Part shown: in pieces, positions 1 through 11,733 of the stretch
How positions within the stretch are numbered: position 1 is the first letter of the stretch
How the letters are laid out: every line of letters starts with the position of its first letter
Origin: Cephalotrichum gorgonifer
Lineage: Eukaryota > Ascomycota > Sordariomycetes > Microascales > Microascaceae
DNA: 64,000 nt
Direction of reading: 5' to 3'
Assembly (NCBI GenBank): GCA_900312665.1
Contig: ONZQ02000004.1
Coordinates: 248,001-312,000 of the forward strand
Notes under the pieces: generated by a model
What the model was told of the DNA's origin: nothing
The model's database searches: none
What the model saw: the letters and a program-made list of their open reading frames with translations, nothing else
Position numbers and translations under genes: made by a program

Positions 1-1
1 G

Positions 2-373
2 AGCCTCGACCGCCTGGACGGGTCGTCCCCCGGCGCCGCCCCCGACCAGCAGAAGCACAGCCAGCAGCAGCGGAACCCGCTGATGATGACCAGCGTCAAC
101 GCGGGCGTGAGCTGCCCGAACTGCGGGCGCCACCTCCCGCGCTGCGTCGTCTGCCTCGAGGTGGTCGGCGTGCCGCGCTCGGACAGGCCCGAGGCGAGCC
201 CCGACGCCGAGGTGAAGCTCGCGGCGAGGTTCCCCACGTTCTGTCTCAAGTGCGAGCATGTGCTGCACCTGGACCACGCGAGGCTGTGGTTTGCAAGGCA
301 CGCGGAGTGCCCAGTGCCGGAGTGTAGGTGTAGGTGTAACTTCCGAGCGAATCCCGAGTTGAGTTATCGGTAG
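2..373 (+). CDS. SEA/GATOR2 complex subunit Sea4/MIOS-like, C-terminal fragment
   Basis: The reading frame is open from the left edge and stops with TAG at 371-373, so only about 123 C-terminal residues are present. A Gln/Ser-rich stretch leads into a C-terminal zinc-binding module: CPNC, then CVVC, then CLKC followed by an H..H pair, and finally CPVPECRCRC. This spacing is typical of the zinc-ribbon/RING-like end of MIOS/Sea4, a WD40 protein of the SEA complex (GATOR2) that acts at the vacuole or lysosome in amino-acid signalling to TORC1. The beta-propeller would lie left of the window. What is seen is the cysteine/histidine pattern and the open left edge. The Sea4 name rests on family recall; a related SEA subunit (Sea2/WDR24 or Sea3/WDR59) has a similar C-terminus and cannot be fully excluded. 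Confidence 0.72.
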   Translation, partial: SLDRLDGSSPGAAPDQQKHSQQQRNPLMMTSVNAGVSCPNCGRHLPRCVVCLEVVGVPRSDRPEASPDAEVKLAARFPTFCLKCEHVLHLDHARLWFARHAECPVPECRCRCNFRANPELSYR

Positions 374-1104
374 TATGAGAGATGGGAGGGGGGAGAAAGG
401 GACNNNNNNNNNNNNNNNNNNNNNNNNNNNNNNNNNNNNNNNNNNNNNNNNNNNNAGTTGAGTTATCGGTAGTATGAGAGAGTGGGAGGGGGGAGAAAGG
501 GACAGGGGAAAGGGGGGAGAGGTTTATATCCGAGGTAGGGTGGACGGTTGGGATAGTTCATATGAGCGAGAAGGGGAGAAGAGTAAGGTGGCCAGTGTAT
601 ATCTGAGCGGGCGGAAGGGCGTAGTGATGGTATACCTATCTATATTCAAGCTTATGAGTGAGGGTTTTTGTTTCTTTTTACAATTGCGGAATCCAGGAAG
701 ACTATATTCAAGTCTCGAAAGCGCTAATATCACTCTCCTCGTCCTCCCCTTTCCATCGACTCGTGGGACCCGTAAAACCGTCTACCTAAAAACTCCGGGA
801 AAAAAACAGGCCTTCCACCTTCCCTAAAGGAAAATGCCATTCTTCGATTCCCATGCAGATAAATCATCCTCCGCTTCCCCCTTCTGAAAAAACAATATAA
901 CCCCAGTAAGATGGACGCCCCCTTCTAAGATGTAAACCTTTATGAAGAAAAAAATGAAGAAGCACGCCCCGAATAAACTCCGCATTTGAATCTCTACCAT
1001 CTCCATACTCTCCCGGTTCAAAACAACTCACTCTCGTCCACAACGTGATGTGGACTCCCCGCCCCGCCCCGAGTCTTGATTCCGATACCGACTCCGGGGA
1101 CTAC
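374..1104. other. Convergent intergenic region between Sea4-like and PAS kinase genes
   Basis: The 3' ends of the two flanking genes face each other here. The stretch contains the gap, G/A-rich and C/T-rich low-complexity sequence and no convincing coding region. It presumably holds both 3' untranslated regions. Confidence 0.6.
404..455. other. Assembly gap (52 N) between near-identical flanks
   Basis: There are 52 N. The roughly 46 bases before the gap and the bases just after it are almost the same sequence: both run from the last codons of the Sea4-like gene through its stop codon to a G/A-rich run. They differ by one inserted G. This looks like two contig ends that overlap but were not merged. 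Confidence 0.9.
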
Positions 1105-4100
1105 TCAGTCCTCCCCGGCAAGCCAAGGGTGATTCAGGACCTGCTCGATAGTATACCTCTCTTCCACGTTCCTTTCCAGCATACACCGCACGAGGTCGAT
1201 GCTCTCCTCGGACATGACAAACGGCACGCGGAGGTCGCGGTCCATGATCTCATCGATGCTGTAGAAGGGGTTCTCCTTGTAGATGATGGTGTAGAGGAGG
1301 ATGCCCAGCGCCCAGACGTCCTGCTCCTTGCCTTTGTAGGGCTTGCCGGCTAGGACCTCAGGGGCGGCGTAGTCTGACGTGTCGTTAGTTAGCTTCCTAA
1401 CAAGGTGGGAGAGGGGGGTAGTGGTAAGTGCTGGGATTAGAAAAGGCGGGGAGGGAAAGACGGGTAAGAGTGAAGAAAGGAGAAGGGGAGGAAGGGCTTA
1501 CCAATCGTCCCGACAAACACTTGGAAAGGCCCACTCTTGATGTATGCCGCGCTCCCAAAGTCAATCAGCTTGATGTGTCCCTCGCCATCCAATATCACGT
1601 TCTCGTCCTTGATGTCCCGGTGGACGACGAGAGCGCTCGTGTGGAGGTGGTGCACCGCCCTCACCACCTGGACGAATATGCTCCGGCACTCGACCTCTTC
1701 CATGGTCGTCCTCAGCTCGATGTAGTCGAACAGATCCATCCCGGGCAGGCCGTGCGGGACCATTTCGATGTAGTAGTTCGTGTCGTCCTCGAAGAAGGCC
1801 TCCATCTCCACGATGTTGGGGTGCCTCAGCTCCGGACGCCGGAGGTACTCGAGCACGTGGATCTCCAGCGGCACCGTGCCCAGCCGCCGGTCTCGCGTCC
1901 ACGTGTCGACGAGGATTCGTCGCTTCGTCACGTACTTGAGCACCACCTTCGTCCCCGTTGATTTGTACCGCGCCAGCTTAACCTGTCCGTACGCCCCCTG
2001 CCCCATCTCCTCGAGGATCTGGAAGTCGTCAATCGTCTTTTTGAGGGGTGGCTCGGCGACGCGCGATATCACCGCCGGCCTCTCTGTCTTTAGTGCCGGG
2101 GGCCGCGTGTTCCCCGTTAGCTTCGCGGCGGCGCTCCATGCTGCCTCCTTTAGCTGTTGGGCCAGGGTCGACACGGCGGGGGCGGGTGAGCCCGCCCTTC
2201 CGGGTTCTAGTGAGGCGGCCGCATCTTCCAGTCGCGGCGCGAGCTGTCCGGGGGTGGGCTGCCTTAAAGGTGTCGAGGCCTCAGATATGGAAGGATTGTC
2301 CTTGTTAGAGTGCAGATGGCGAGAATACGTCACCCAGAGCGCGTACACGCACTCGCTCTCCACCTCGGATCCATTTCCCTCTTCCTCGCCACTGCTGTCC
2401 TCTGGTATCGACTCATGCTGCCGCTCACTCATCACGACCCTCATCTGAAGGTCAATCTTCAATTCCGACCCATCTCGATGCCTCGCTGTAACGCCTTCGG
2501 GGCGGAGGAAAGCAGTGGCTGCATCAATACGTCCCTCGCGGATGGCCACGAAGGCCGATGCCTTTCTAAAGCTATGCTCGGGGACGACGGTGCCGTCTAC
2601 GAGCTCGATACCGTCTTCATCGGTCAGCATCTTCAATGTCTCATCAAAGGCCGGTATGAGCATGTTGATTGATTTCCCATCCGGCTTTTCGTATCCGAAC
2701 AGGGCGCCACAAAAGGCTGAGTTGGAGCTCTTAATGGTTAGGTCCTTGGGAGATATGACGATGATACCGGCAATGTGGGGGAAACTCGACACTCGCAGTT
2801 GCAGCTGGCCCCGTATTTGCTCCACGGTACAGGGAATGTTGACGTCTTTGGAATGGGGACAGGCGAAGTATCTCCTCTTAGATGCCTGCGCAAAATCGAC
2901 CTCCCCTGTTCGGGGATCAATGCCCTGCCGTGGTATCCTCGGAATGAGCGTTCCGATGTCCACCCCAGGGGCGACGCGATCAACACCCCATATCGATTCG
3001 CACGCTCCGGACGCTTCTTGAACCACGCCCTCATCTCCAAGGGTCAGTAGAGCGACGTCCTCATGGATCTCCTCCAGAACCCAGATCAGCCCCGCGCGCT
3101 TCTCCTTCACCCACAGGCTAGCCGATCCCGTGGTACCGTTCCGTTTTTGTATCGGAATGACATCACCGCAGATGAGAACGCCTCTCGACTGATTGTTAGC
3201 GTGGCGAGGACCCCCCGCCGCGCCAGAGCCGCCATTCACCGTCCGGGAACGCCTAGGCCCCTTTTTCTGAGGCTGTGACCGCGAGTTTGGCTTGCTTAGG
3301 AGCTGTGCAGTAATCCCCGTCCGGCCACCGAGCAAGGCTGTAGCCGCCGACGCCGCTGGCGTAGGGGTAGGTTTGGAACGGGGCAGCGCATCTGAGACCT
3401 CTGCGCCCCCTGCGAGGAGCTTATTTTCCAGCCACGCTCTCCTCTCCTTCTGTACGACCTCGAGAATGCCCATCTTGCGGACTTCTGCCTTAGTTACACC
3501 AAACACGAGGCACGCTAGATCATTAGCCGCAAGGATCGTCCACGGCGGCCGGGACTCCGTCGTGAAAATGGCCTGCGTCGCGGGTACCCAGCGCGACGAG
3601 TGGCCATGAACGACTGATCCTAGAGCGCTCGGGAAACCTGCTGCTGATACTGAATGCGCGGCGAGCGGCGATAAGACCGGCTCCCCTGGCTGACCCACGA
3701 GGAACGGCTGGGCCAGTGTGTCAATGAGCTTTTCTTGAAGAGTAACAGGTAGGGTGTCTGTGAAGGTCCGCTTCAACGGCCCCGGTTTGGGAGACAGGAG
3801 GGCTGCTGTCCTGCTGGAAGAGGGTTCCTCCCCGGTCGCCTCCCCCAGCGAGACCGTGGATGTCCTGGGTGCGGGAGGCATGGCGATAGAATCCTGTTCC
3901 ATACGAGCATCGTCCTCCTTCCCCGCCGGGGCCTCGTGAAGCCCTGGTGGTGTCTCCTCTAGGGGCGTTAGAGCGGGCGGAGAGTGTGACACGAAGGCAT
4001 CTTGCCCTATTACAAATTGTTTCTCGAACACGTTTCCTCCCGAGACATCGGCAGGTCCTGTTAATGGCCCCACCAAACCCGACATGTTCGCATGTGGTAG

Positions 4101-4547
4101 ATTCCCGGCGCCGACAAGCTGCGCCTTGGCCAGAAGTTCGAGCATCGTTTGTGCCTCAACGTCGCCCAAGGATCTCGCTTGAGCGCTCGCCATGCCCGCA
4201 GCAGAAGACGACGCCCAGCCCATGTGATCTTTCATGTACTCCAGGGAGCGCTTTACGACGCTGTGACGATTGTGTAGGTACTCTTCCGATAGATGGGCGT
4301 AGGAGAAGGAGTGGAGAGATTCGGACGGAAACTTGGACAAATCCTCGGTGAATACTGGTGACTGCGGTGCCGATGGCCGGGAGGTCGTGGATACCGGAGT
4401 GAGGGCGAGGCTTAGTGAAGTCGAGCGCGAGGGGCCAACTGACGGACTCCTCGAGGAAGCATTCGATGGGTGGTTGGGAAGACGGATGGTAGGTTGTCGG
4501 ATGCGATGGAGGCCAGATAGGCCGAGGCCATGTTCTCGATCGCTCAT
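1105..4547 (-). CDS. PAS domain-containing serine/threonine protein kinase (PSK1/PSK2-like)
   Basis: Two exons: 4547..1502 and 1373..1105. The intron (1374-1501, GTAAGC...CAG) falls just before the APE motif, and the join is in frame (1104 aa). The N-terminal third is Ser/Pro-rich. PAS-like segments lie around residues 315-375 (containing the WTILAANDLACLVFG stretch) and 580-640. The kinase domain spans about 840-1100, with glycine loop GQGAYG, VLK lysine, catalytic HRDIKDEN and magnesium-binding DFGSAA. Exon 2 supplies DYAAPE, the DVWALG motif and the C-lobe. HRDIKDEN plus DFGSAA with upstream PAS domains is characteristic of PAS kinases. In yeast these tune sugar storage, UDP-glucose partitioning and translation according to nutrient state. 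The ATG at 4547 is the first in-frame Met of the exon. All catalytic residues appear intact. Confidence 0.9.
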
Positions 4548-7500
4548 ACTGGAGTTTCTGTTGATAACCGCATCTATTAGTAAAGGTGGTTTAAGTCCAA
4601 ATGGAAGCTGACGGTGAAGTGAGAGAGGTTGTGGTTGAGATCAAGGTGGTGTCGTCATAGACGAGGCCCGAAATTTGAAGAATATTTAGATCGACATCTG
4701 GCTGCCAAGCTAACCGCAACAGTCCTGCTGGGTTGACGCACCTTCTCATGGCCCCGTAATCGAGAGTGAGCGAGGATGCATCAAGGGAATATCGATTCCT
4801 TGCCGAATCTTGATCTTTTGTTTCCGGTGGGATAGTGAGGTTTCCCGCGCTTCGGTTCCTATGTATCGGAGTTGACAGGGATAGCTTAGCTCCCGTTCTG
4901 CCCTCGGTGTGCTTCTCGGCGCCTGTGGTCAAGTCACGGGCATGTCAGCGCAAGGATACATAAGGATAAGCTGACACCAGGCGGCCGCTATCATGTGAAC
5001 GATGGCAAGGAGGGTGTGAGGGAGGGGGCGACAAAGAGCGATCCAACTGACCATTGTCACTGCCTAGCCCAGGCGACTCTACCATAATTAGGTGCAAGGT
5101 TAGAGGGAGCCTGATTGCAAGAGCAAGAGGTCGGGAAGATCGGTGGCTGGGGCTGGAACCACTCAAGAGAGGTTATATAGACAATGTGGGTGGACGGCGA
5201 ATGGAGAATTCGAGGGTGTGAAGGAGGTCGTGGCTATCCGTTCCGCTCTTCCCTGGTTCGGTTCGTTTCGTCTCGGATTGGCGTTGAGAAAGGTTGTGCG
5301 GCTCGCACGGTTGAATGTTCTTTGCTGGCGGCTGGCTCCTGCCCAGCCCTGCGCCGCGGGGGAGAGTCGACAAAGGGCTTACGGCCTAGCAGCGGCGGTG
5401 CGCAGCTCGCTTTTTCCAGGTACGTCTTCGGTGGTCGATATTCGCAGCGGGCCCGGGCGGCGACAGCTCCTTCTATCGTCTTGGTGGGATGAAATCGAGC
5501 AGCGAAACTTGAGGCTTCCGCGGTAGGCGCTGCGCGGGCATAGAGCGAGGAAGACAGGAAGAGACCGTAACGGCACAGCGAATGGCGAGGTGTGAGGTAA
5601 TAGTAGGTAAGCCAAGCCAAGGGGGAGGGGCACGGCGGGAGATAGGCGCGAGCCTAAAGCTTTGTGTGAATATCAACGAGGAACAAGGAACATGAACTTT
5701 AAGCAAGTCGAAACGGGAACAGGAACAGTGACGAAACTTTTGCCCAAAATCCACCCCGCTAAGACTAAGACGACTTCCGGGCGGGGCGCGGCGCGCGGAT
5801 AATGATAATGGGCAATCGGTAAAAGGGTATTATTGAATATTAATGGGGCGGTCGAGACGCTCCCGTACTTGACATGGGTGCTTGCTAGGCTTCCGCTTCC
5901 GCCCCAATTCCGGGTTGATGCTTGTAGCTTTTATTGAGTAGTAGCTTTATCCGTGGCTCTATTGTATGCGTAGAAGAAGTCGACACATGGAGTCGGGCCT
6001 GATTCTGTACCTTAAGGGATTGTACGAAGGATCCAGACACATGGAGTGCATAGCTAGCGATGGGATTAATATTAATACATCAGGTCGGATCAGTCAGTGG
6101 TAAGGGCCTCTCTCTCTCTGTTCAAGTGTGCAACGACGTAATTGTGGATACCTGAACTCTGTACACATTTACGATTAGTCATCCAGGGCCTGCTTCCCAG
6201 CTGAGAATTGACTCTCCGACATGTGCTAAGCACGTGATAGATAACAAGATAGATACTAGGAAACTCCTGTTATTACATAGCCACTCATCTCCACGAGGAG
6301 TAACGAGAAACTCGAGCTTCTATCGAGTATCAACCCAAATCCTCACGAACTATAAGCCTCTTTTGGGAAGGGGAGGTGGGACGACTGGCCCCACCGCCTC
6401 TTCTTGCCGAAGTGCTGTAATTCACATGTTAGACCTGGCCTATCAATCGTTGGGTGTTGGCGCAGTGGACATCCACACCACCTAAAGTCAGTGGGTACCG
6501 ACATCCTGCCGCCTACAGTTTTATCTAGTCGACTTCGATGATGTTCGCTCGTGTTACAAGTATTCTCGAATCGAAGGAATGGACGGTAGCCGTCCCGTCG
6601 CTTCATAACCCAATATCGTCTATCCCGTCTAAGGGGGGTGCGGGTGATGATGGCGTGAGGTCCGGTGATCATCGCCGCCACCACCACCACGGGTTTCTAT
6701 TTCTAGGGATCAGCACTAGAACCTGTCAGATGGACCTTCCCAGGCGTCTGGGAGTGTAGGGCAGCGTATTCTCACGCGGCACACTCCGAGTCGCATACAG
6801 TAGGAGGTCTGGCCCGGTGCTCCAGGCGTGATCTGTTATTCACTTTGTTTCTCGTCACTCCAAAGCCGGCTTCACGGTAGATTTCTGATTCACTAGTATT
6901 AGAGCATATACCCGGCCCCAGCTGTCGATATATACTCTTTGGACAAATCCCTGGACGGGAAGTACCCCGTACAGGGAGGCACTGCCAAGTGGCCGCCAAA
7001 AGAGACTCCGAATGTGAGGGCGTTCCTTGAACAGTTATGTTTTGGTATTGGACAAGAGATGTGCCACTACGATCTTGAGACGGACATCACTCAACTCTTC
7101 GACATCCGGCCTTTGCGGCTGTAGATGGTAGAATGAAAGCAGAAACGGCAGGGAAGTCGCGGATGACGAGGGTCAGCCGAATATAATTACCTATAGCGGA
7201 GGATATCACAATACATTGATCCCGCAAACTCTCGTCTCATTGCGTCTCACTATACCATGCAAGTATTATAAACGCAGACCAAGGAGCTGGGACCGTATTC
7301 GTACAAACCGCACAATACAAGTATTACGGGTATCGCCAGCTCGGGTCAAAATTTCAATAGCCTGAACTTGAATGGGCCTACGAGTACGAGTACAGACAGC
7401 GGGGCCGGCCAAGCCGTAGCCCACTTACAGGTACAAGCGAGTAAGTACATGCCGGCGAAGTGAAAAGGTGAGAAGTGAGAAGGAGGCGGACGCCCCGCGG

Positions 7501-9660
7501 AGTGTGTGCTTCTTTCTCTATGGCTAGGAAGGCCAGGAGAGTAGCGCCGTCCGTCGCTCGCCACTGAAAGTTCCCGCACTGGTAGACTGGCTCTACTAGC
7601 ACGAGCCAGACTCACTGGTCGACGGAGAGGACGACGGCCAGGTGGTCCACATACCTGGCGTGTCCGACTGGACAAAATCTTGCCTGCTTGTACCATCCTA
7701 GGCTAAGGTGGACAGGTTTGTGGCGCGAGGGTTTCGAGTTCGAGTGAGTAGTCCGGGGTCCGCCGTGTTCGAGGAAAAAAAATTGGTGCCCGACACTCCG
7801 AAGGCCGGAACACCGACTGCTGTGAGGTGAGGACGAGGACCATTGGGCGGCGATCAACTCATGGGTTATGCAGCTGCCGCCTGTGGCGACGCCATTCGCA
7901 ACGGTGGTGCATCTTGACAGCCAGCCGACAGAGCGGAAATCAGTCGGCCTAGCCCTTTTTGCACGAGTAGTAATTGTAGATCAGGGCATCCAAAACCGAG
8001 GGTCCGTCCTAACGGCGGCAGGAGCGCAATCCACACAAGGATCATGGAAGTCCGCAGCTGCAGAACGATAAGCTGATAGGAGGGGTTGATTTCGCGATTT
8101 GGGCTGGTGTTTGGGTGGTGGGGCTTGGGGGGGTCATGGTAGTAATAGGGGGTGGGGGTCACGGGCATTTGGATTGGAAAGACTCCGCCTAATATTCCAT
8201 ATCCCCGAACAAAGACCAAGGGACCAGATGATTCGTTTCCAGGCGAGAGAACGGTACAAGAACTCGCTCGCCAAATTCGATGAACGATTCCCCAACTTGC
8301 TCACTTCAGCCTGTCAAGAATACAGAGTTAAAATATCGTAACCCAAAGCCCTATTCTTACTCATACTTTACTCTGACCCTTGATACAAAGCCCGTCCAAA
8401 TCTTGGCGCCAGGGTGGGAAAGAGCGGCCGTCAAATACTCTGCATACTCGTAGTACTTGGCGGGGTATGAATCTAGGTTCTGGGCTGGGTCGCTTGTGCT
8501 CCGTACCGCATGTAACAGTACCCCGCCACAACATGGGGTACCAGTAGAATACCCCACTTTCAGAATGTCTACCGAAGCCGCCTGTCTCCGAGTTCGAGCA
8601 CGAGTACTTGCAGGGAATAGACATGGTCTCACTTCCTACCTTTACTCGAGTATGCCATGTTGAAGATTTCCCCCTCCAGACCTGGTCGTGTGATCACAAA
8701 ACTCCCCGAAAATGATCAGGCTCCATGCAAAATGGCATGTGCCATTTATCCATCCCGCAAGCAAGCACAAGCACGTCCATATGGAGTAAGTCTCAGATAT
8801 GTGCGCCCGTCAAACTACTTGTATTGTTTTCCTGGGCTTACAGAACGGTTGTATACTTCCACGGGCAAAACCGGGCTTCCAATCCTAAGCTGTCCCGCCC
8901 AAGCTGCGGAGCCGAACTTTGGTCCATCCAAGCCATGGTGCTTGTATATGCGGGGGTCCTTATCGATATCTATCCATACGAGCAATGCACCTCTCATGGA
9001 GTACCCCGCCTGCTTCTTCGTACCGCATCTCCTAGAGCCGTACTCATACATGCTCCTACTCTCATTGCCTCCACCAGTACTCGTAGGTGGGGAATGTTCC
9101 TTCCAGATGCAGACGTTGGAGTGGAACATTCCCAACCTGTCAGCACACCCTTCCATTCCCAGTCCACACCATAGTCGGTGGCTTTAGACCGCCGTCCCGG
9201 CCTTCCCCTTTCCATTCCTTTGAGCGCTACCACATCCGAAGAAGAAAACGCGAGCAAACGCCACAAGTAGAAAGGGGGTTTTCCCCATTCTTTTTCTTCC
9301 TCCTTTCCTTTTCTTTCTGGTCTCAGCCTCAGCCTCTGCTTCTGCCACTGCTTCCGAAGCGTGTCGCCACCCCCTTAACAGTGATATATACTGGTACTGT
9401 CCGAAGTCGCCCCGTCGGTCCTAAATCCACCTCGCCCAATTCCGTTCTGCGCCGAGAGATCTTGGAATAACTCTTCCGTCCTTACTTTCGTGTCGAGCCT
9501 TAGTTTCTTTCTTCCTGATTGCGTTTTCTTTTATCTCATGAAACAGGCCACTGTCTAAGAGAGGAGTTTGTTCCCTCGATATTTTTTCTCGCCACACTTC
9601 CCCCTCCCCGTTTCTTTCAGCATCCACCAGCAGCAAGCAAGAGCCGACCTTCCGACAACC
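4548..9660. other. Long gene-poor region upstream of PAS kinase and F-box genes
   Basis: About 5.1 kb lies between two divergently oriented genes. Its right end (roughly 9270-9660) is pyrimidine-rich and is probably the leader of the F-box gene. The rest is of mixed base composition and holds only short open frames in all six frames, with no recognisable domain and no clear splice structure. Several copies of a TACGAG/TACTTG/TACAAG hexamer motif occur (around 7377-7396, 7426-7445, 8443-8457, 8593-8606, 9073-9082). I see no transposase, reverse transcriptase, terminal repeats or tRNA. It may contain decayed repeats or long promoters. Confidence 0.5.
9538..9558 (+). promoter_or_regulatory. Candidate short upstream ORF in the F-box leader
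   Basis: An ATG followed by five sense codons and TAA sits 102 bases before the main ATG at 9661. It would be a 6-residue uORF if the transcript starts further upstream, which the sequence alone cannot show. Confidence 0.3.
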
Positions 9661-11733
9661 ATGGCCGAGACTCCTGGAACTCCTGGGACTCCTGGGACTC
9701 CTGGGACACTGGCAAGCTCCCATGGGTCGCCAGCCATCCCCCTGGCAGATGCACCCTCCGCCATGAAGAAAGCCCGGCCGCGGCTTCTACGGGGTATCCA
9801 GCGTATCGCCTCTTCACCTTCGCTCTCGCACATCGGCCGTCCGAGGTCAGCGAGCGCACCGTACAATCCTAAGGCGAGCTTCTCCTGTGTGAGCCTAGCC
9901 GCTAGCTCCGGGCCCCAGAGCTCTGCTTCAGGGGCTTCCACTTCTACTTCTTCCACCGCATCCTCCTTGAGCGCAACTTCCGCCCTTGGCACTCCGCTCA
10001 CCGAAGTCCCTACCTACGATGACCTCGACAGTTCCCTTGCTCCCCGCCGAGTCGGTGGCGCCCGAACCCCCCCATCATCTACTACGGCAGCCCTACCCGC
10101 CGATCTAGTATCGTCTAGGCAGGACCTGAGCGGTACGAGGCTCCGGCCCGGAGCGCGCACAAGAGCCGAGAGGAGCATTAACTTTTGGGCCGATATGCCC
10201 TCGGAGTTGAGGGTGCACATATTCTCGTACTTGAAACCGAAAGAACTGGTGCGAATATCGACCGTGAACCGGTCCTTCTACAAGACGAGCTTCGATGGAC
10301 AGCTATGGGCGAACCTCGACGCGTCCGCGTTCTACCGAGAGATTCCGGCGCAGTCCTTGACTAAGATCATCATGGCTGCTGCCCCTTTCATCAAGGATCT
10401 GAATCTCAGGGGCTGCATGCAGATCGACCACGGGCGCACCCGCTTGCCCGTCACTGCGTGTGGGAACTTGGTCAACGCAACATTGGAGGGCTGCCGGAAC
10501 TTACACCGGAGCGCAATACATGGACTGTTGAGCAACAACGAAAACCTTCGATACCTAAACCTTACAGGGCTATCCACGGTAACCAACTCAACATGCGGGC
10601 TGATTGCAGATTCCTGTAAGCAGCTGGAAACACTGCAGGTGTCTTGGTGCAAGCACATAGACTCGCGGGGCGTCAAGGCGGTGGTTACGGGGTGCCAGCG
10701 GTTGAAGGACCTGCGAGCTGGCGGGATAGAAGGGTTCGACGATATCGGCGTGGCGGAGGCGCTGTTTGAGACAAACGGGCTAGAGAGGCTAGTGTTGAGC
10801 GGCTGTTCCGACCTTTCAGACGACGCCCTCCGGACGATGACCCACGGCGTGGATCCCGAGATAGATATTATGACGGATCTCGCGGTTGTTCCCCCTCGGA
10901 AGTGGAGACACTTGGACCTCAGCCGTTGCCCCGAGCTCACAGCCCGGGGCGTTGGGGCTATCGGTCACTGCGCCCCGCTGCTCGAAGGCCTCCAGCTTTC
11001 GGGGTGCTCCGCCCTAACTGACGACGCCCTCGAGCCGATATTCGCAAAGGCGCCTCTGCTAACGCATATCGAAGTGGATGACCTCACTCACCTCACGGAC
11101 AGCCTCTTCTCAGACCACCTTGCCAAGGCACCATGCGTAAGCAGGCTGGAACACTTGTCGGTTAGCTACTGCACGAACGTGGGTGATGCCGGGTTGCTCC
11201 CTGTCATAAAGAATGCCACCCGGCTAAAGACGGTACACCTGGATAACACGCGCGTCACCGACCTGGCCCTTGCCGCGGCTGCGTCAATGGTTAGCTCGCG
11301 GTCGCAGAGGACGACTGACGGCACCCTGCCGCCTAGGCCCAGCCTACACATGGTTGTCTACGACTGTGAGAACGTCACCTGGACCGGTATCCGCGAGATC
11401 CTCTTCCGGAACGCCCAGATAAAGTCTGGCGGCCGCGAGCAGCCCACGTACCCGACCGAGGTCGTCAGCCTCAAGTGCTTCTACGGCTACCAGATGACCG
11501 TGGACGAGCACATGAAGAGGGTCCTCCGGTGTGACCTCGCGGCCGCGGGGCGGCTCGAGCGGAAGTGGGGCGACTACATGCAGGCCAACGAGGAGGCCGG
11601 TGCCGGTGGCACGGGCATGAGGCGGAGGAGGCGGAGGGCACGGGAGGCGCAGATACTACATGCTGATGAAGAGGAGGGTGGTTTCGTGGGCAGGCGCAGG
11701 GCTAGGTCTGTTCCCTCGTGCACCGTTATGTGA
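9661..11733 (+). CDS. F-box/leucine-rich-repeat protein with C-terminal CaaX-like box
   Basis: Single-exon gene of 690 aa. The start is the first in-frame ATG, in a strong context (aaccATGG); the open frame upstream of it contains no ATG. Residues about 4-16 are a GTP (Gly-Thr-Pro) tripeptide repeat and the next 150 residues are Ser/Thr/Pro-rich. The F-box lies near 172-215 (LRVHIFSYL core) and would bind Skp1. It is followed from about 235 to 600 by cysteine-containing LRRs with repeated L..L.LSGCS..LTD signatures, the substrate-recognition surface of an SCF ubiquitin ligase. The tail has a six-Arg cluster and ends Cys-Thr-Val-Met, a CaaX-type prenylation signal with nearby basic residues. 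The family is FBXL2/FBXL20-Grr1-Pof2-like; animal FBXL2 is also prenylated at a CaaX box. Pof2/Grr1 orthology was not decided. Confidence 0.87.
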   Translation: MAETPGTPGTPGTPGTLASSHGSPAIPLADAPSAMKKARPRLLRGIQRIASSPSLSHIGRPRSASAPYNPKASFSCVSLAASSGPQSSASGASTSTSSTASSLSATSALGTPLTEVPTYDDLDSSLAPRRVGGARTPPSSTTAALPADLVSSRQDLSGTRLRPGARTRAERSINFWADMPSELRVHIFSYLKPKELVRISTVNRSFYKTSFDGQLWANLDASAFYREIPAQSLTKIIMAAAPFIKDLNLRGCMQIDHGRTRLPVTACGNLVNATLEGCRNLHRSAIHGLLSNNENLRYLNLTGLSTVTNSTCGLIADSCKQLETLQVSWCKHIDSRGVKAVVTGCQRLKDLRAGGIEGFDDIGVAEALFETNGLERLVLSGCSDLSDDALRTMTHGVDPEIDIMTDLAVVPPRKWRHLDLSRCPELTARGVGAIGHCAPLLEGLQLSGCSALTDDALEPIFAKAPLLTHIEVDDLTHLTDSLFSDHLAKAPCVSRLEHLSVSYCTNVGDAGLLPVIKNATRLKTVHLDNTRVTDLALAAAASMVSSRSQRTTDGTLPPRPSLHMVVYDCENVTWTGIREILFRNAQIKSGGREQPTYPTEVVSLKCFYGYQMTVDEHMKRVLRCDLAAAGRLERKWGDYMQANEEAGAGGTGMRRRRRRAREAQILHADEEEGGFVGRRRARSVPSCTVM

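Noticed and set aside
4591..4932. Minus-strand open frame directly upstream of the PAS kinase start, possible extra 5' exon
   Set aside because: No family similarity recognised and the kinase model already begins at a suitable ATG. No convincing donor joins it in frame.
6061..8700. Possible transposon or LTR remnant
   Set aside because: I found no terminal repeats, target-site duplications or polymerase/transposase motifs by eye. A repeat-library search would be needed to reopen this.
8657..9187. Plus-strand open frame of about 176 codons before the F-box gene
   Set aside because: Low-complexity and repeat-like sequence with TAC motifs, no domain, and overlapping open frames on the other strand of similar length.
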